Assembly: GCA_026982835.1 (NCBI GenBank) | Contig: JALSGI010000742.1 | Span: 1-10,318, forward strand | Source of the DNA: Planctomycetota bacterium | Lineage (GTDB): Bacteria; Planctomycetota; Planctomycetia; Pirellulales; S012-138 | Direction: 5' to 3' | DNA length: 10,318 nucleotides | In this document: positions 1 to 7,286 of the stretch, piece after piece | How the letters are laid out: each line of letters begins with the position of its first letter | Position numbering within the stretch: position 1 is the stretch's first letter | Position numbers and translations under genes: made by a program | The notes under the pieces: generated by a model | What the model was told of the DNA's origin: nothing | The model's input: only the letters and a program-made list of their open reading frames with translations | Databases searched by the model: none

Positions 1-44
1 CCGGCTCCCCCAAGCCCTCAAGCCTCCACGCCCTCCACGCTTCC
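1..44 (-). repeat. degenerate GGCTTGGAGG-type tandem array
   Basis: On the minus strand this stretch reads as four or so degenerate units of about 8-10 bases related to GCGTGGAGG, CTTGAGG and GCTTGGGGG. Similar arrays occur at 6671-6709 and 8206-8238 (G-rich on plus) and 7202-7235 (C-rich on plus). It lies just past the stop of the 193-residue gene, so it marks the start of another repeat-filled spacer cut by the window edge. Function unknown. Confidence 0.6.
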
Positions 45-51
45 GGTGCAA

Positions 52-633
52 CTACGAAACCCTCAGAGAAAACCCCCACCGGACCGTCTCGGGAAATTCC
101 TCGGCCACCGACGCGGGATGCAGCAGCAGGTGGCCTTGCCTGGTCTGCTGCCAGGCGGTGCGGCAAGCGGGCTGCTGCTCCAGGGAAAGTACCAGCCGGG
201 GGGGCTCTTTTTCCGGGAGGCTCGTTTCCGCCGCGGGCAGACAGAGCCGAAGCTCCTGCGGCCCCATGGCTTCCCAAGGAACCAGCACCTCGTAGCGGGA
301 GCCGAGTTTTTGCGGGCGGCTGTTGCAGCGGGCGGCCACTTCCCAGCGCAGCTCCCCGGCGGCCTCGGCCGAGAGGGCCAGGGAGAAGTGGGCCGAGGCG
401 GTCATCCCGATCCCCAACAGCAGCGGGCGGCCCAGCTGCCGGGAGTGATCCACCAGGTGCTGGATTACCGGGCTGGGGGGCCAGGGCTGTCGCGGATTGC
501 CTTCCACGGATCGCAGCAGCGGCACCGCCTGGGCTTGGTCCGACCCGGGAACCCAGTACACCGTGTGCCCCCGGCGATCCTCGCCCGGGGTGAACTCCAC
601 GTGCAATCCTCCCCACTGCAAGACGGCCGACAC
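52..633 (-). CDS. conserved-looking hypothetical protein downstream of prfB
   Basis: A 193-residue protein that I do not recognise. It starts with GTG at 633-631, directly after the prfB stop TAA (636-634) with no base between. An AGGAGG ribosome-binding sequence sits inside the last prfB codons, which supports both the GTG start and translational coupling. There is no signal peptide or membrane segment. The sequence is mixed hydrophobic and charged with beta-rich stretches, for example around residues 80-115 (LSLALSAEAAGELRWEVAAR-like) and a LGSRYEVLVPWEAM segment near residues 111-124. It looks like a soluble cytoplasmic protein of all-beta or alpha/beta type. No catalytic motif is visible. 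It is likely co-transcribed with prfB and ends in TAG at 54-52, next to a repeat array. Coding reality rests on position, RBS and coherent composition; function is open. Confidence 0.72.
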   Translation of the reverse strand: MSAVLQWGGLHVEFTPGEDRRGHTVYWVPGSDQAQAVPLLRSVEGNPRQPWPPSPVIQHLVDHSRQLGRPLLLGIGMTASAHFSLALSAEAAGELRWEVAARCNSRPQKLGSRYEVLVPWEAMGPQELRLCLPAAETSLPEKEPPRLVLSLEQQPACRTAWQQTRQGHLLLHPASVAEEFPETVRWGFSLRVS

Positions 634-1780
634 TTAGCCCTCCTGGGTCGCCGGAGAGGGGGCAGCCGGCCCCAGGCGGTCCTTCTCCTGCTGCATCCGC
701 CAGCGGAGATAGGCCTCCAGGAACGGCTGGATCTTGCCGTCCATCACGTCGTGGAAGCTGTAGTGGGTGTGGCCGGTGCGGGCGTCCTTGATCCGCTGGT
801 CCGGGTGGAGGAAATAGCTGCGAATCTGCGAACCGAAACCCACCTTGGCCTGCCGCTGGTACTTGGCCGCCTGCTGGGCTTCGCGTTTTTCCTCTTCGAG
901 TCGGGCCAGCCGGGCCTGGAGCATCTTCAACGCGATGGCCCGGTTCTTGTGCTGGCTCCGCTCGTTCTGGCACTGGACCACGATGCCGGTGGGCAGGTGG
1001 GTGATCCGCACGGCGCTTGCCGTTTTGTTCACATGCTGGCCGCCCGGGCCGCTGGCGCAGTAGGTCTCCACCTTGAGATCGTTTTCGTTGATCTGGATCT
1101 CTTTGCTGTCGGTGATCTCCGGCGAGACGTCCACGGCGGCAAAGGAGGTCTGCCGCTTGCCTTCGGCGTTAAAGGGGCTGATCCGCACCAAGCGATGGAT
1201 GCCGGTTTCGCCCTTGAGGTAGCCGTAGGCCAGCGGGCCGCGAATGGCCACCGTGGCGCTGTTGATGCCCGCTTCTTCGTTGTCCTGGCGATCCAGCAGC
1301 TCCACCTGGTAGCCCCGCTGCTTGGCCCACTGAATGTACATCCGCAACAACATCTCGGCCCAGTCGTTGGCATCCGTGCCGCCGTCGCGGGCATGGATGG
1401 TGAGGATGGCCCCTTTGGCATCGTGGGGGCCGCTGAGCAGGGCCTGGGTTTCCAGCTCCTCGATCTGTCGCTCCAGTCCCCGCAGCTCCTCTTGCAGTTC
1501 CTGTTGCAGCGCGGGGTCTTCGTCGGCCAGTTGCAGCAGCTCTTCCAGTGCTTCCAGCCGCCCGGCGGCCTCCTGCAGCGGCTTGACCACCCGCTGCAGG
1601 GACTTCAACTGCGCAATGTCTTGCTGGCTCTGCTCCGGGTCGTCCCAGAAATCGGGCTGCGCCATGCGCTGCTGGAGTTTTTCCAACCGGGCTTTCTTTC
1701 CGGCCAGGTCAAAGGGAGTCCTGCAACTGCAGCAGGCGGGCGCGAAGCTGTTCGGTTTTTTCCAGCAGGTGGCGGGTCAT
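634..1780 (-). CDS. prfB: peptide chain release factor 2 (RF2), with programmed +1 frameshift
   Basis: RF2 reads UGA and UAA stop codons in the ribosomal A site and triggers release of the finished protein. The gene is in two frames. ATG at 1780-1778 (AGGAG six bases upstream) gives 23 codons ending DSL, then TGA at 1711-1709. A +1 shift at CTT TGA C continues as DLAGKKARLEKLQQRMAQPDFWD to the TAA at 636-634, for 381 residues in total (E. coli RF2 has 365). Key motifs after joining are the SPF stop-codon recognition tripeptide at about 201-203 and the catalytic GGQ at about 246-248 in SGPGGQHVNKTASAVR. SPF rather than PxT marks RF2, not RF1. The N-terminal half is a charged helical domain. 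Level is expected to be self-controlled: low RF2 slows termination at the internal UGA and favours the shift. A 193-residue gene follows immediately, and a large membrane-protein gene diverges upstream. Confidence 0.97.
1708..1714 (-). promoter_or_regulatory. prfB: prfB +1 programmed frameshift site CTT TGA C
   Basis: On the minus strand the sequence is CAG GAC TCC CTT TGA C. The zero frame stops at TGA (1711-1709). Skipping one T gives GAC and the rest of RF2. CTT TGA C is the canonical slippery site of bacterial prfB. The stimulatory Shine-Dalgarno-like element is weak here: an AGGA lies four bases before CTT, compared with AGGGGG three bases before it in E. coli. Confidence 0.95.
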
Positions 1781-2078
1781 CGTCGGCTCCTGTTTTGAAA
1801 CAGACGGAGAAGGGGTGGGGAGAACCCAGGCTCTACTTCCATTGTATGCAGCTTGCGCTGGTGGCGGATACGGGCCAAAGTATAGCCGCCGCCTGTCGCC
1901 CCCGGGAGAGGAGTTTTGCCCCGGCAGGAACCGGGACACCGCAAGCGGGACAACCGGCAAAGTTTCTCCATTCGATTCAAGACCACCGCCCGGAAAAACC
2001 GAAAACTGCCCAACAGATGCCCCTTGGTGTGGAGGGAGCGTTCGATCCGGGGTTCCTTGCAAGCGCGCAGGCGAGAAG
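1781..2078. promoter_or_regulatory. divergent spacer between prfB and the membrane/AsmA gene
   Basis: This 298-base spacer must hold the promoters for both directions. I see no RNA gene and no repeat copy. On the minus strand there are -10-like hexamers TATACT (1884-1879) and TACAAT (1846-1841), but neither has a convincing -35 partner at 16-18 bases, so promoter placement is weak. A reading frame stays open across it on the plus strand as an upstream extension of the 2079 gene, but that extension has no family resemblance. Confidence 0.35.
1787..1791 (-). promoter_or_regulatory. ribosome-binding site of prfB
   Basis: AGGAG on the minus strand with six bases to ATG at 1780-1778. It fixes the start of the short first prfB frame, which would otherwise be easy to miss. 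Confidence 0.75.
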
Positions 2079-5000
2079 ATGAAAGCACTGTTGGGCTCGC
2101 TGGTCGGTTCGGTGCAAAAGGGCATCCATCCGCGCCACGTGGGCGTGGCCGTATTCCTGGGCTCGCTGGCCGGATTCACCACCGGCTGGAACCTCACGCT
2201 GCTGGTGGTGCTGCTGCTGGCGCTGCTGCTACGGCACCACTGGAAAGTGTTTTTGCAAAGCTGGGGAGCGTTCTATGCCTTGTCGTGGCTGATGACCCCC
2301 TGGTGCTACCGCACAGGGCAGTACTTGCTGGAAGGGAGCCTGGGCCGCTGGCTGGCTCCCCATGCCGATTCCCTCTGGCTGGCCCTCTGGGACCTGGACC
2401 GCTACACACTGCTGGGCGGGGTGTTTTGGGGGTCGCTGGTGGGCCTGGGGGCCGGATACCTGGCGGCTGCCCTGGCCCGCACCCTGCAAAGCGCCGCCGC
2501 CCGGGTGCAACAGCAGGCCGAGCAACAGCCGGGCAAGGCCGGCCGCCTGGCCTGGCGAGTGGTGTGCCGGGTGGTGTTCGGTTCCTGGCAGGTGAGCCCC
2601 GCCCCCGCGTCGCGGCCCCGGTGGATTTCCTGGGCCGGAGCGGCCCTGCTGCTGGGTGTAGTGGTGCCGGGGGGGGTGCTGGGCTATCTGCTGCTGCCGC
2701 GGCTGGTCTGGTACACGGTGAGCCGAGCGTTGTGGATGGCCAACGGGGCGGAAGTGAACACGCAGGCGGTGCAGCTTTCGCTTTCGCGCGGGTACCTCCA
2801 AATCGAAAAACTCCAGGTGGCCGACCCGGACCACTTGCAACGCGACCAGTTCCAGGTGCAGCACATCGTGGCCGTGGTTCGCCCCGGCCCTCTGCTGCGC
2901 GGGCGCCTGGTGGCCGACCGCGTGGTGTTCGACGGCTTGCAGGTGGACGTGCCCCGGCAGTTCCCAGCCCAGGCCTGGAACGGACGCTTGCCGCAGATGG
3001 ACTTTCCACAGCTGGTGCCTTCGCTGCTGTCCCAGCAAGAGGAAGCCCGAGCCGAGGACTCCAAATCGGCCGGCCCTGAAAAAAGTCTTTCTGTGGACGC
3101 TTGGGAAGAATATCTCCAGCAGGGGCAGAAGTGGAAGCAGCGCTTGGTGCGGATTCGGCGATGGATCGAAACCCTGGAGCGGATCGCCGGGGCCGAAGAG
3201 ACCGCCCAGGACGACTCCCCCAATGCCGTGCCCCGTTCCTGGACGGCCATGCGGCAGGCGCGCTGCCGCTTCGGACGCCCCTGCCCGCGCGTCTGGATCG
3301 GCCAGCTGGTCATTCGCCGCCTGCCGCGGCAGTGGGGATTTGGCTCCCAGGCCGCCGTGCAGGTGGTCAACATCACCAGCCGGCCCCGGCTCTCAGGCAA
3401 GCCCACACGGCTGGAGTTGCTGGCTCCCGAGTGCGGGTTGGAACTGCTGGCCGATTTCAACTTCCACCGCGACGACCTCTCCCACGCCGTGGCGCTGCAG
3501 TGGCAGCCCCCCCAGCCGCAGAAGCTCGTCCGCCTGCCGGAACAGTTGCCGCTTCGGGCCACCCCCGGCCGGGTGTTGGTGCAAGGGCAGGGCTGGTTCT
3601 CCCGCGAGAGTATCCAGCTGCCGCTTCGGGTGCGGGCACGCGAGCTTTCGTGGCAGACTTCGGCGGAGGAGCTTTGGGGCGTGGATGCCCAAGTGTGGAA
3701 GCAAGCCCTGCTGGACATCGACTCGGTGGAGCTGCGCTGCCGCCTCCAGGGGAGCTGGAGTCGGCCCCAGCTGCAAGTGGATACCCGCCAGCTGCTGGCC
3801 CAGCTCCAGCAGCGGTTCCAGAGGGCCGGCTACGACGCCGTGGCCCAGGCCGTGGCTGCCCGGGCCGGAGTGCTGAAACAAAAGGCCCAAGTCCAGCTGA
3901 CCCAGGCCAAGCAACAGTTGCAACAGCAAGTGGAAACCCAAAAAGCCAGGCTGCAAGCCGCCCAGCAAAAAGCCCAACAACAATTGGCCCACTTGCAACA
4001 GCAGGCCCAGCAAGAAGTCCAAAAAGGGAGCCAGTCGTTGCTGGAAGTCACCCAGCAGGCCCAGAAACAACTGGCCCAACAAGCCGACCAACTCCAGCAG
4101 CAAGCAACCCGGAAGACCGCCCAACTGGCTGAGCAAGCGGCCCAAAGTGTCCAAAAACCCCTGGCCGAAGCGGCCCAACAGGCCAAGCAGGCCACCAAGA
4201 TGCTGCAACAGTTGCAACGGCAAACAGCCGAGGCTTCGCACCCGTGGAAGCAGCTTCGGCAGCAAACGCAGCAGTTGGGCAGCCAGCTGCGCCAAGGCGC
4301 CCAGGAAGCCAAGCAGGCGGTGGAGCAGCTGACGCAGTCCCAGCCTGGCTCCTCTGCTCCGCAGGTGCCCTCCTCGCGGCAAGGTGCGGCAGACCCGCCG
4401 CAGCCCCTGGTGCGGAAAAACCCCTACGTGGGCCAGCCGCTGCCGGAAGCCCAAGGGGAAAAGTCCTCGGCCAAGTCGGAAACCTCGACCGTGCAAGTGT
4501 TCGTGCCCGAGAGTGTCGCCTCGCCGATGGCCGGGGACACGACGCCGCAGCCGGAAAAGAAGAAACCTTCGCAGGCGGAGCTGGCCGCCCAGTTGGGCGT
4601 GCAGGTGGTGGAGACTCCTGCCTCGCAGCCTCCGGCGGCCACCCAGGGAAACTTTCCGCCGGCGAGGGCGAACGTGGCAGAATCCCCCCCGTCCTCCTCA
4701 CCTCGGCAGTCGCCCACCCCGAAACCGATGCCTTACTACGGTGATCCGCTGGCCATTGCTACGGATCAACCGGAGGGGGCTCCCGGCATCGCTTCGCATT
4801 CGGCCGGTACGGTCCGCCCCTACCCCGGGCGACCAACGGCAGGCGTTTCCGCAGGGCTTGTCCCTTCGGGGTTGTCCGGCTCGTCTGCCAGGGGGCGAGC
4901 GGGTGCCGGTGCCCAGTCAGGCTCGGCTCCGCTGGCGGGGCGAGGTTTTGACCCTGCGAGCCGCTTGGGCCGGGACACCCGACCGGCCAGCTTCGCCCCC

Positions 5001-5366
5001 GGAGAGTCGTCGCCACCTACGCGTGCCCTCGGCCCCGCGATGCCAGGCGGTTTGAACAAAAACGCCACGGCTTCTCGTCCGGGGCCGCAACGCCGGGTGC
5101 CGCCGCAGCCGCCGGTGGCCCGGCCACAAGAAGAAAAGAAATCCTTCTGGGCTCGGATGAGCCAGGGGGTAAGCGACGGGTTCAAGCGGCTGTGGCCGTT
5201 CAAGAAGAAACCGCCCGCGGAACAAACTGCCACGCTGCCTCCGGCCCGGTTGAGTCCGACGGCACCAAAAGCCCCAGCCACCCGGCCGCGGCTGCCGCGC
5301 CTGGACCCGCCCATGCCGGTCCAGGAGGCCAAGGTGCCCTGGTACCAGAAACTCTTCCGCCGCTAG
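2079..5366 (+). CDS. TIGR03546/TIGR03545-like fusion: membrane domain plus AsmA-like domain, coiled coil, Pro-rich tail
   Basis: A 1095-residue protein. The ATG start gives MKALLGSLVGSVQKG, matching the usual start of TIGR03546 proteins; the ribosome site (GCGAGAAG) is weak. Residues 1-165 are a DUF2062-like membrane module: hydrophobic segments at about 21-51, 58-80 and 109-133. A further hydrophobic stretch spans about 182-214. From residue 222 (NGAEVNTQAVQLSLSRGYLQ) to about 290 it resembles the AsmA-like opening of TIGR03545 proteins (VADPD, then LLRGRLVADRVVFDGLQVDVP). A second beta-rich part spans about 395-590. Residues 598-755 are a Gln/Ala/Lys coiled coil with QQ-rich heptads. The rest is a Pro/Ser-rich, probably disordered tail with a basic patch near 1020-1045 (FKRLWPFKKKPP). 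TIGR03546 and TIGR03545 are usually neighbouring separate genes, so this looks like a fusion. Likely role: envelope organisation or lipid transport, by analogy with AsmA. Family naming is from memory of sequence style. Confidence 0.85.
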   Translation: MKALLGSLVGSVQKGIHPRHVGVAVFLGSLAGFTTGWNLTLLVVLLLALLLRHHWKVFLQSWGAFYALSWLMTPWCYRTGQYLLEGSLGRWLAPHADSLWLALWDLDRYTLLGGVFWGSLVGLGAGYLAAALARTLQSAAARVQQQAEQQPGKAGRLAWRVVCRVVFGSWQVSPAPASRPRWISWAGAALLLGVVVPGGVLGYLLLPRLVWYTVSRALWMANGAEVNTQAVQLSLSRGYLQIEKLQVADPDHLQRDQFQVQHIVAVVRPGPLLRGRLVADRVVFDGLQVDVPRQFPAQAWNGRLPQMDFPQLVPSLLSQQEEARAEDSKSAGPEKSLSVDAWEEYLQQGQKWKQRLVRIRRWIETLERIAGAEETAQDDSPNAVPRSWTAMRQARCRFGRPCPRVWIGQLVIRRLPRQWGFGSQAAVQVVNITSRPRLSGKPTRLELLAPECGLELLADFNFHRDDLSHAVALQWQPPQPQKLVRLPEQLPLRATPGRVLVQGQGWFSRESIQLPLRVRARELSWQTSAEELWGVDAQVWKQALLDIDSVELRCRLQGSWSRPQLQVDTRQLLAQLQQRFQRAGYDAVAQAVAARAGVLKQKAQVQLTQAKQQLQQQVETQKARLQAAQQKAQQQLAHLQQQAQQEVQKGSQSLLEVTQQAQKQLAQQADQLQQQATRKTAQLAEQAAQSVQKPLAEAAQQAKQATKMLQQLQRQTAEASHPWKQLRQQTQQLGSQLRQGAQEAKQAVEQLTQSQPGSSAPQVPSSRQGAADPPQPLVRKNPYVGQPLPEAQGEKSSAKSETSTVQVFVPESVASPMAGDTTPQPEKKKPSQAELAAQLGVQVVETPASQPPAATQGNFPPARANVAESPPSSSPRQSPTPKPMPYYGDPLAIATDQPEGAPGIASHSAGTVRPYPGRPTAGVSAGLVPSGLSGSSARGRAGAGAQSGSAPLAGRGFDPASRLGRDTRPASFAPGESSPPTRALGPAMPGGLNKNATASRPGPQRRVPPQPPVARPQEEKKSFWARMSQGVSDGFKRLWPFKKKPPAEQTATLPPARLSPTAPKAPATRPRLPRLDPPMPVQEAKVPWYQKLFRR

Positions 5367-6562
5367 CTCGGGGAGTGGCCGACGCTGGGGGGGACAGGAA
5401 GTCCGCCGGAAACAAGAGCCTCCTGGGAACTCGCCACGCCACCCGGAGCGCTCCGCTTTCCGGATCCGCCAAGGACGGCCTGGTAAAGCGAGGCCACTTC
5501 CTGAGCCATTTTTTCCGCCGAAAAACACGCCCGCCGGCGCTGAAAACCCCGCCGCCGCAGTTGTTGCCACCGCTGTGGGCTGCCTAGCAGTTCCAGGGCG
5601 GCACTGGCCAACGCCTGGCTCTCTCCGGGCGGAACCAACAAACCGCTTTCTCCCGGCACCACCACGTCCACCACTCCGGGCACCCGGCTGGCCACCACCG
5701 GCACGCCCCAGGCCAGGGCTTCCAACAACACCATCGGCATCCCTTCGGGCAGGATGCTGGGAAACAGCAGCAAGTCCATTTGTTCCAGTTGTGCCGCCAC
5801 GTCCTGCCGAAAGCCCAGGTAACGCACCTGCCGCTCAAGGCCCAGTCGGCAGGTCAGCTGCTGGATTTCCTGCTGGTACGGGGGCGTTTCAAACGGCCCT
5901 ACCACGTGCAGCACCGCCGGGGGCGCCACACGGCGGTTGATCCACGCCAGGGCCTCCAAGGCCACTTCCAGTCCTTTGCGCGGCCGCCACAGGCCCACCA
6001 GACCCAATGTCCACGGAGGTTGGGGGGGATGGCGCGGGGGCAGCTCCTCCGGCCCGGCGATGCCGTTGGGCACCACGGCGATTTGCTGCTGCGGGAAACC
6101 TTGCCGCAGGAAATACCGGGCCGCCGTCTCGGAGACGGCCACCAGTCGATCGGCCCGGCGAACCACTTGCCGCTCCACCCAGCCCACCAGCCGCGCCCAG
6201 CCCCGGCGGCGAGCCTCGGTGGCTGTGTGCCCGTGTACGTGATGCACCCAAGGAATACCCACCCGGCGAACCAGCACCGCGGCCACCAGCGCAGTGCGCG
6301 GGGTGTGCGAGTGGACCAGTTGCACTTTGCGTTGGGCCACCACTTGGGCCAGGGTGCGCACCACCCGCAGGTCCCAACGCGTGCGCATGGGCACCTCCAG
6401 CAAGGGAGTCTCCTGGCACTGCCGTCGCCGGGGGAACTTGTCCGGCTTCACACAGGCCAGCGTCACTTCCACGCCGAACCGGGGCAGCCACAAGGCCAGC
6501 AGGTCCTGGACCCGCTCGGCCCCAGCGTAGTGCTCGCCGTTGATCAAGTGCAGCACGTGCAT
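5363..6562 (-). CDS. GT4-family glycosyltransferase (GT-B fold)
   Basis: A 399-residue retaining glycosyltransferase that moves a sugar from a nucleotide donor to an acceptor in polysaccharide or glycan building. The acceptor and sugar cannot be told. N-terminal acceptor domain: MHVLHLINGEHYAGAERV at 1-18 with the Gly-rich GAE loop, and VHSHTPRTALVA at about 83-94. C-terminal donor domain: VPNGI at 164-168, GLVGLWRPRKGLEVALEAL at about 187-205, and the GT4 EX7E signature E273 to E281 (PEGMPMVLLEALAWGVPVVA). Start chosen at ATG 6562-6560 because GGAG lies six bases upstream; a TTG four codons earlier overlaps that site. No signal peptide or membrane span. The tail after about residue 365 is Gly/Ser/Pro-rich and has no family likeness. 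Its stop TAG overlaps the convergent gene's stop inside CTAG. It stands alone on its strand, with repeats upstream. Confidence 0.93.
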   Translation of the reverse strand: MHVLHLINGEHYAGAERVQDLLALWLPRFGVEVTLACVKPDKFPRRRQCQETPLLEVPMRTRWDLRVVRTLAQVVAQRKVQLVHSHTPRTALVAAVLVRRVGIPWVHHVHGHTATEARRRGWARLVGWVERQVVRRADRLVAVSETAARYFLRQGFPQQQIAVVPNGIAGPEELPPRHPPQPPWTLGLVGLWRPRKGLEVALEALAWINRRVAPPAVLHVVGPFETPPYQQEIQQLTCRLGLERQVRYLGFRQDVAAQLEQMDLLLFPSILPEGMPMVLLEALAWGVPVVASRVPGVVDVVVPGESGLLVPPGESQALASAALELLGSPQRWQQLRRRGFQRRRACFSAEKMAQEVASLYQAVLGGSGKRSAPGGVASSQEALVSGGLPVPPSVGHSPS

Positions 6563-6568
6563 GGGAAA

Positions 6569-6572
6569 CTCC
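6569..6572 (-). promoter_or_regulatory. ribosome-binding site deciding the glycosyltransferase start
   Basis: GGAG on the minus strand, six bases before ATG 6562-6560. The alternative TTG start (6574-6572) sits on top of this motif, so the ATG is preferred. Confidence 0.6.
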
Positions 6573-6599
6573 AAACGGCCGATAGCTTGGCCTGGCCGG

Positions 6600-6625
6600 G
6601 TACGTGTTTAACCTGCCAACACAGG
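6600..6625 (+). repeat. solo left end of the GTACGTGTTTAGC element
   Basis: GTACGTGTTTA followed by ACCTGCCAACACAG aligns with the left end of copy B (8288-8313) at about 22 of 26 bases. Likeness fades after this, and none of the six internal hairpins follow. It is a decayed or partial third copy, 37 bases upstream of the glycosyltransferase start. Confidence 0.65.
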
Positions 6626-6652
6626 GACGCTTCTGTTTCCACCCCCGGCGAG

Positions 6653-6672
6653 CCGCGGGCGTTAGCTCGCGG
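6653..6672. repeat. GTTA-loop palindrome, near copy of the 8245-8264 unit
   Basis: CCGCGGGC GTTA GCTCGCGG: an eight-base stem with one non-Watson-Crick position. It differs by two bases from the perfect palindrome at 8245-8264, and both are preceded by GGCGAG or GTGGCGAG-like bases, so they are copies of the same unit. Confidence 0.7.
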
Positions 6673-6709
6673 AGGGCCTGGAGGACTTGGAGGCGTGGAG
6701 GCTTGGGGG
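6671..6709 (+). repeat. GGCTTGGAGG-type tandem array, G-rich on plus
   Basis: About four degenerate units in a row: GGCCTGGAGG, ACTTGGAGG, CGTGGAGG, CTTGGGGG. It precedes hairpin element copy A, as the array at 8206-8238 precedes copy B. The regular GG and GGGGG tracts could fold as a two-tetrad G-quadruplex; this is only a possibility. Confidence 0.65.
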
Positions 6710-6758
6710 CATGGCCAGCCGCGCATCGTCAGCCGGCGGTTGGCCAGCCGCCAGCTTC

Positions 6759-7062
6759 GTACGTGTTTAGCGTGCTATCACAAGGTGTGATGTGCCCAAA
6801 CCATAAAGCAAGCCGAAGGCTTGCCAGCCCTGTAGCCGGTGGTCGTAGCGAAGCGGAGACCACCGGAAAGCACGGCCATTACCCCACCCAGCACCCCGTC
6901 AGGGGTGCCAGAAACCAAGGGACCGCTCCTCCATCTGGCATCCCTTCGGGATGCAAAAGGGTAAGGAAAAACGCTGCTTCCCGGGGGTCTGACGACCCCC
7001 GGCTAGGAAGCTGCGACGCCTGCGGCGTCGGTCCTCCGGCTGCTAGCTGGCTAAACACGTAC
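6759..7062 (+). repeat. hairpin-rich element with terminal inverted repeats, copy A
   Basis: A 304-base element. Left end GTACGTGTTTAGC (6759-6771) and right end GCTAAACACGTAC (7050-7062) are a perfect 13-base inverted repeat, with weaker matching further in (GCTA) and outside (GAGCC-CGCCA-like bases). Inside are six hairpins: 6808-6824 (GCAAGCC, loop GAA), 6836-6866 (CCGGTGGTC, 13-base loop), 6891-6908 (GCACCCC, loop GTCA), 6938-6954 (GCATCCC, loop TTC), 6981-7002 (CCGGGGGTC, loop TGAC), 7014-7030 (CGACGCC, loop TGC). Every stem recurs unchanged in copy B at 8288-8587; overall identity is roughly 85% by eye. It encodes no transposase and no believable protein. It could be a MITE-like non-autonomous mobile element, a mosaic of REP-type palindromes, or a structured RNA. 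No clear target duplication is visible. Confidence 0.85.
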
Positions 7063-7099
7063 TACGCTGCGGGCTCGCTGAACTGCGTTTTTCTTGTAT

Positions 7100-7115
7100 C
7101 GGAGCGGAAGCTCCG
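7100..7115. repeat. GGAA-loop palindrome
   Basis: CGGAGC GGAA GCTCCG, a perfect six-base stem. It has the same loop as 7190-7203 and 8636-8657 and belongs to the set of short tetraloop palindromes in the spacers around nagB. Confidence 0.65.
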
Positions 7116-7189
7116 GAAGGGCGAACCTCCTGGTGAGCCGCAGGTGCACCATGTGCGTTGCTTTCCCCAATCACACTTTGTTCCGGCCT

Positions 7190-7203
7190 GGTGCGGAAGC
7201 ACC
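7190..7203. repeat. GGAA-loop palindrome
   Basis: GGTGC GGAA GCACC, a perfect five-base stem, directly before the C-rich tandem array at 7202-7235. Confidence 0.55.
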
Positions 7204-7235
7204 CCCTCCAAGCCCTCAGGCCTCCAAGCCCTCCC
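7202..7235 (-). repeat. GGCTTGGAGG-type tandem array, inverted relative to 6671-6709
   Basis: The minus strand reads GGGCTTGGAGG, CCTGAGG, GCTTGGAGGGG. It is the same unit family as 6671-6709 in the opposite orientation, so copy A of the hairpin element is bracketed by inverted tandem arrays. It ends about 50 bases before the nagB start. Confidence 0.65.
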
Positions 7236-7253
7236 GCGGCTAAAGCCACCGGG
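7233..7253. repeat. TAAA-loop imperfect palindrome upstream of nagB
   Basis: CCCG-C-GGC TAAA GCC-AC-CGGG: three-base inner and four-base outer stems with a small internal loop. The AAGCCACCGG part recurs at 8126-8135 just after nagB, so the same unit flanks the gene. Confidence 0.5.
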
Positions 7254-7273
7254 CTTGCCCATATAACTCACCC

Positions 7274-7277
7274 GGAG
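7274..7277 (+). promoter_or_regulatory. ribosome-binding site of nagB
   Basis: GGAG nine bases before the GTG at 7287. It supports GTG over any upstream start in the same open frame, since everything upstream of here is repeat sequence. Confidence 0.65.
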
Positions 7278-7286
7278 TTTGCAACC

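Noticed and set aside
1815..2078. Upstream extension of the membrane/AsmA gene by 88 residues
   Set aside because: The extension is charged, Arg/Pro-rich and unlike the start of TIGR03546 proteins, while ATG 2079 gives the expected hydrophobic start.
46..2082. A 678-codon open frame on plus, antisense to prfB and the unknown gene
   Set aside because: It covers prfB, whose SPF, GGQ and frameshift motifs are certain. The antisense translation is a low-complexity product of high-GC codon bias, with no domain likeness.
6759..7062. CRISPR array or tRNA/rRNA gene in the palindrome-rich spacer
   Set aside because: There are no evenly spaced identical direct repeats with unique spacers, and no cloverleaf or T-loop consensus. 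The hairpins all have different stems.
6604..7266. A 220-codon open frame through the spacer upstream of nagB
   Set aside because: It runs straight through copy A of the hairpin element and the tandem arrays; its codons are repeat sequence, it has no ribosome site, and the other copy does not keep the frame.
7158..7286. Upstream extension of nagB by 43 residues
   Set aside because: The extension is encoded by a tandem array and a palindrome and has no family match. GTG at 7287 has GGAG nine bases upstream and gives the normal NagB N-terminus.
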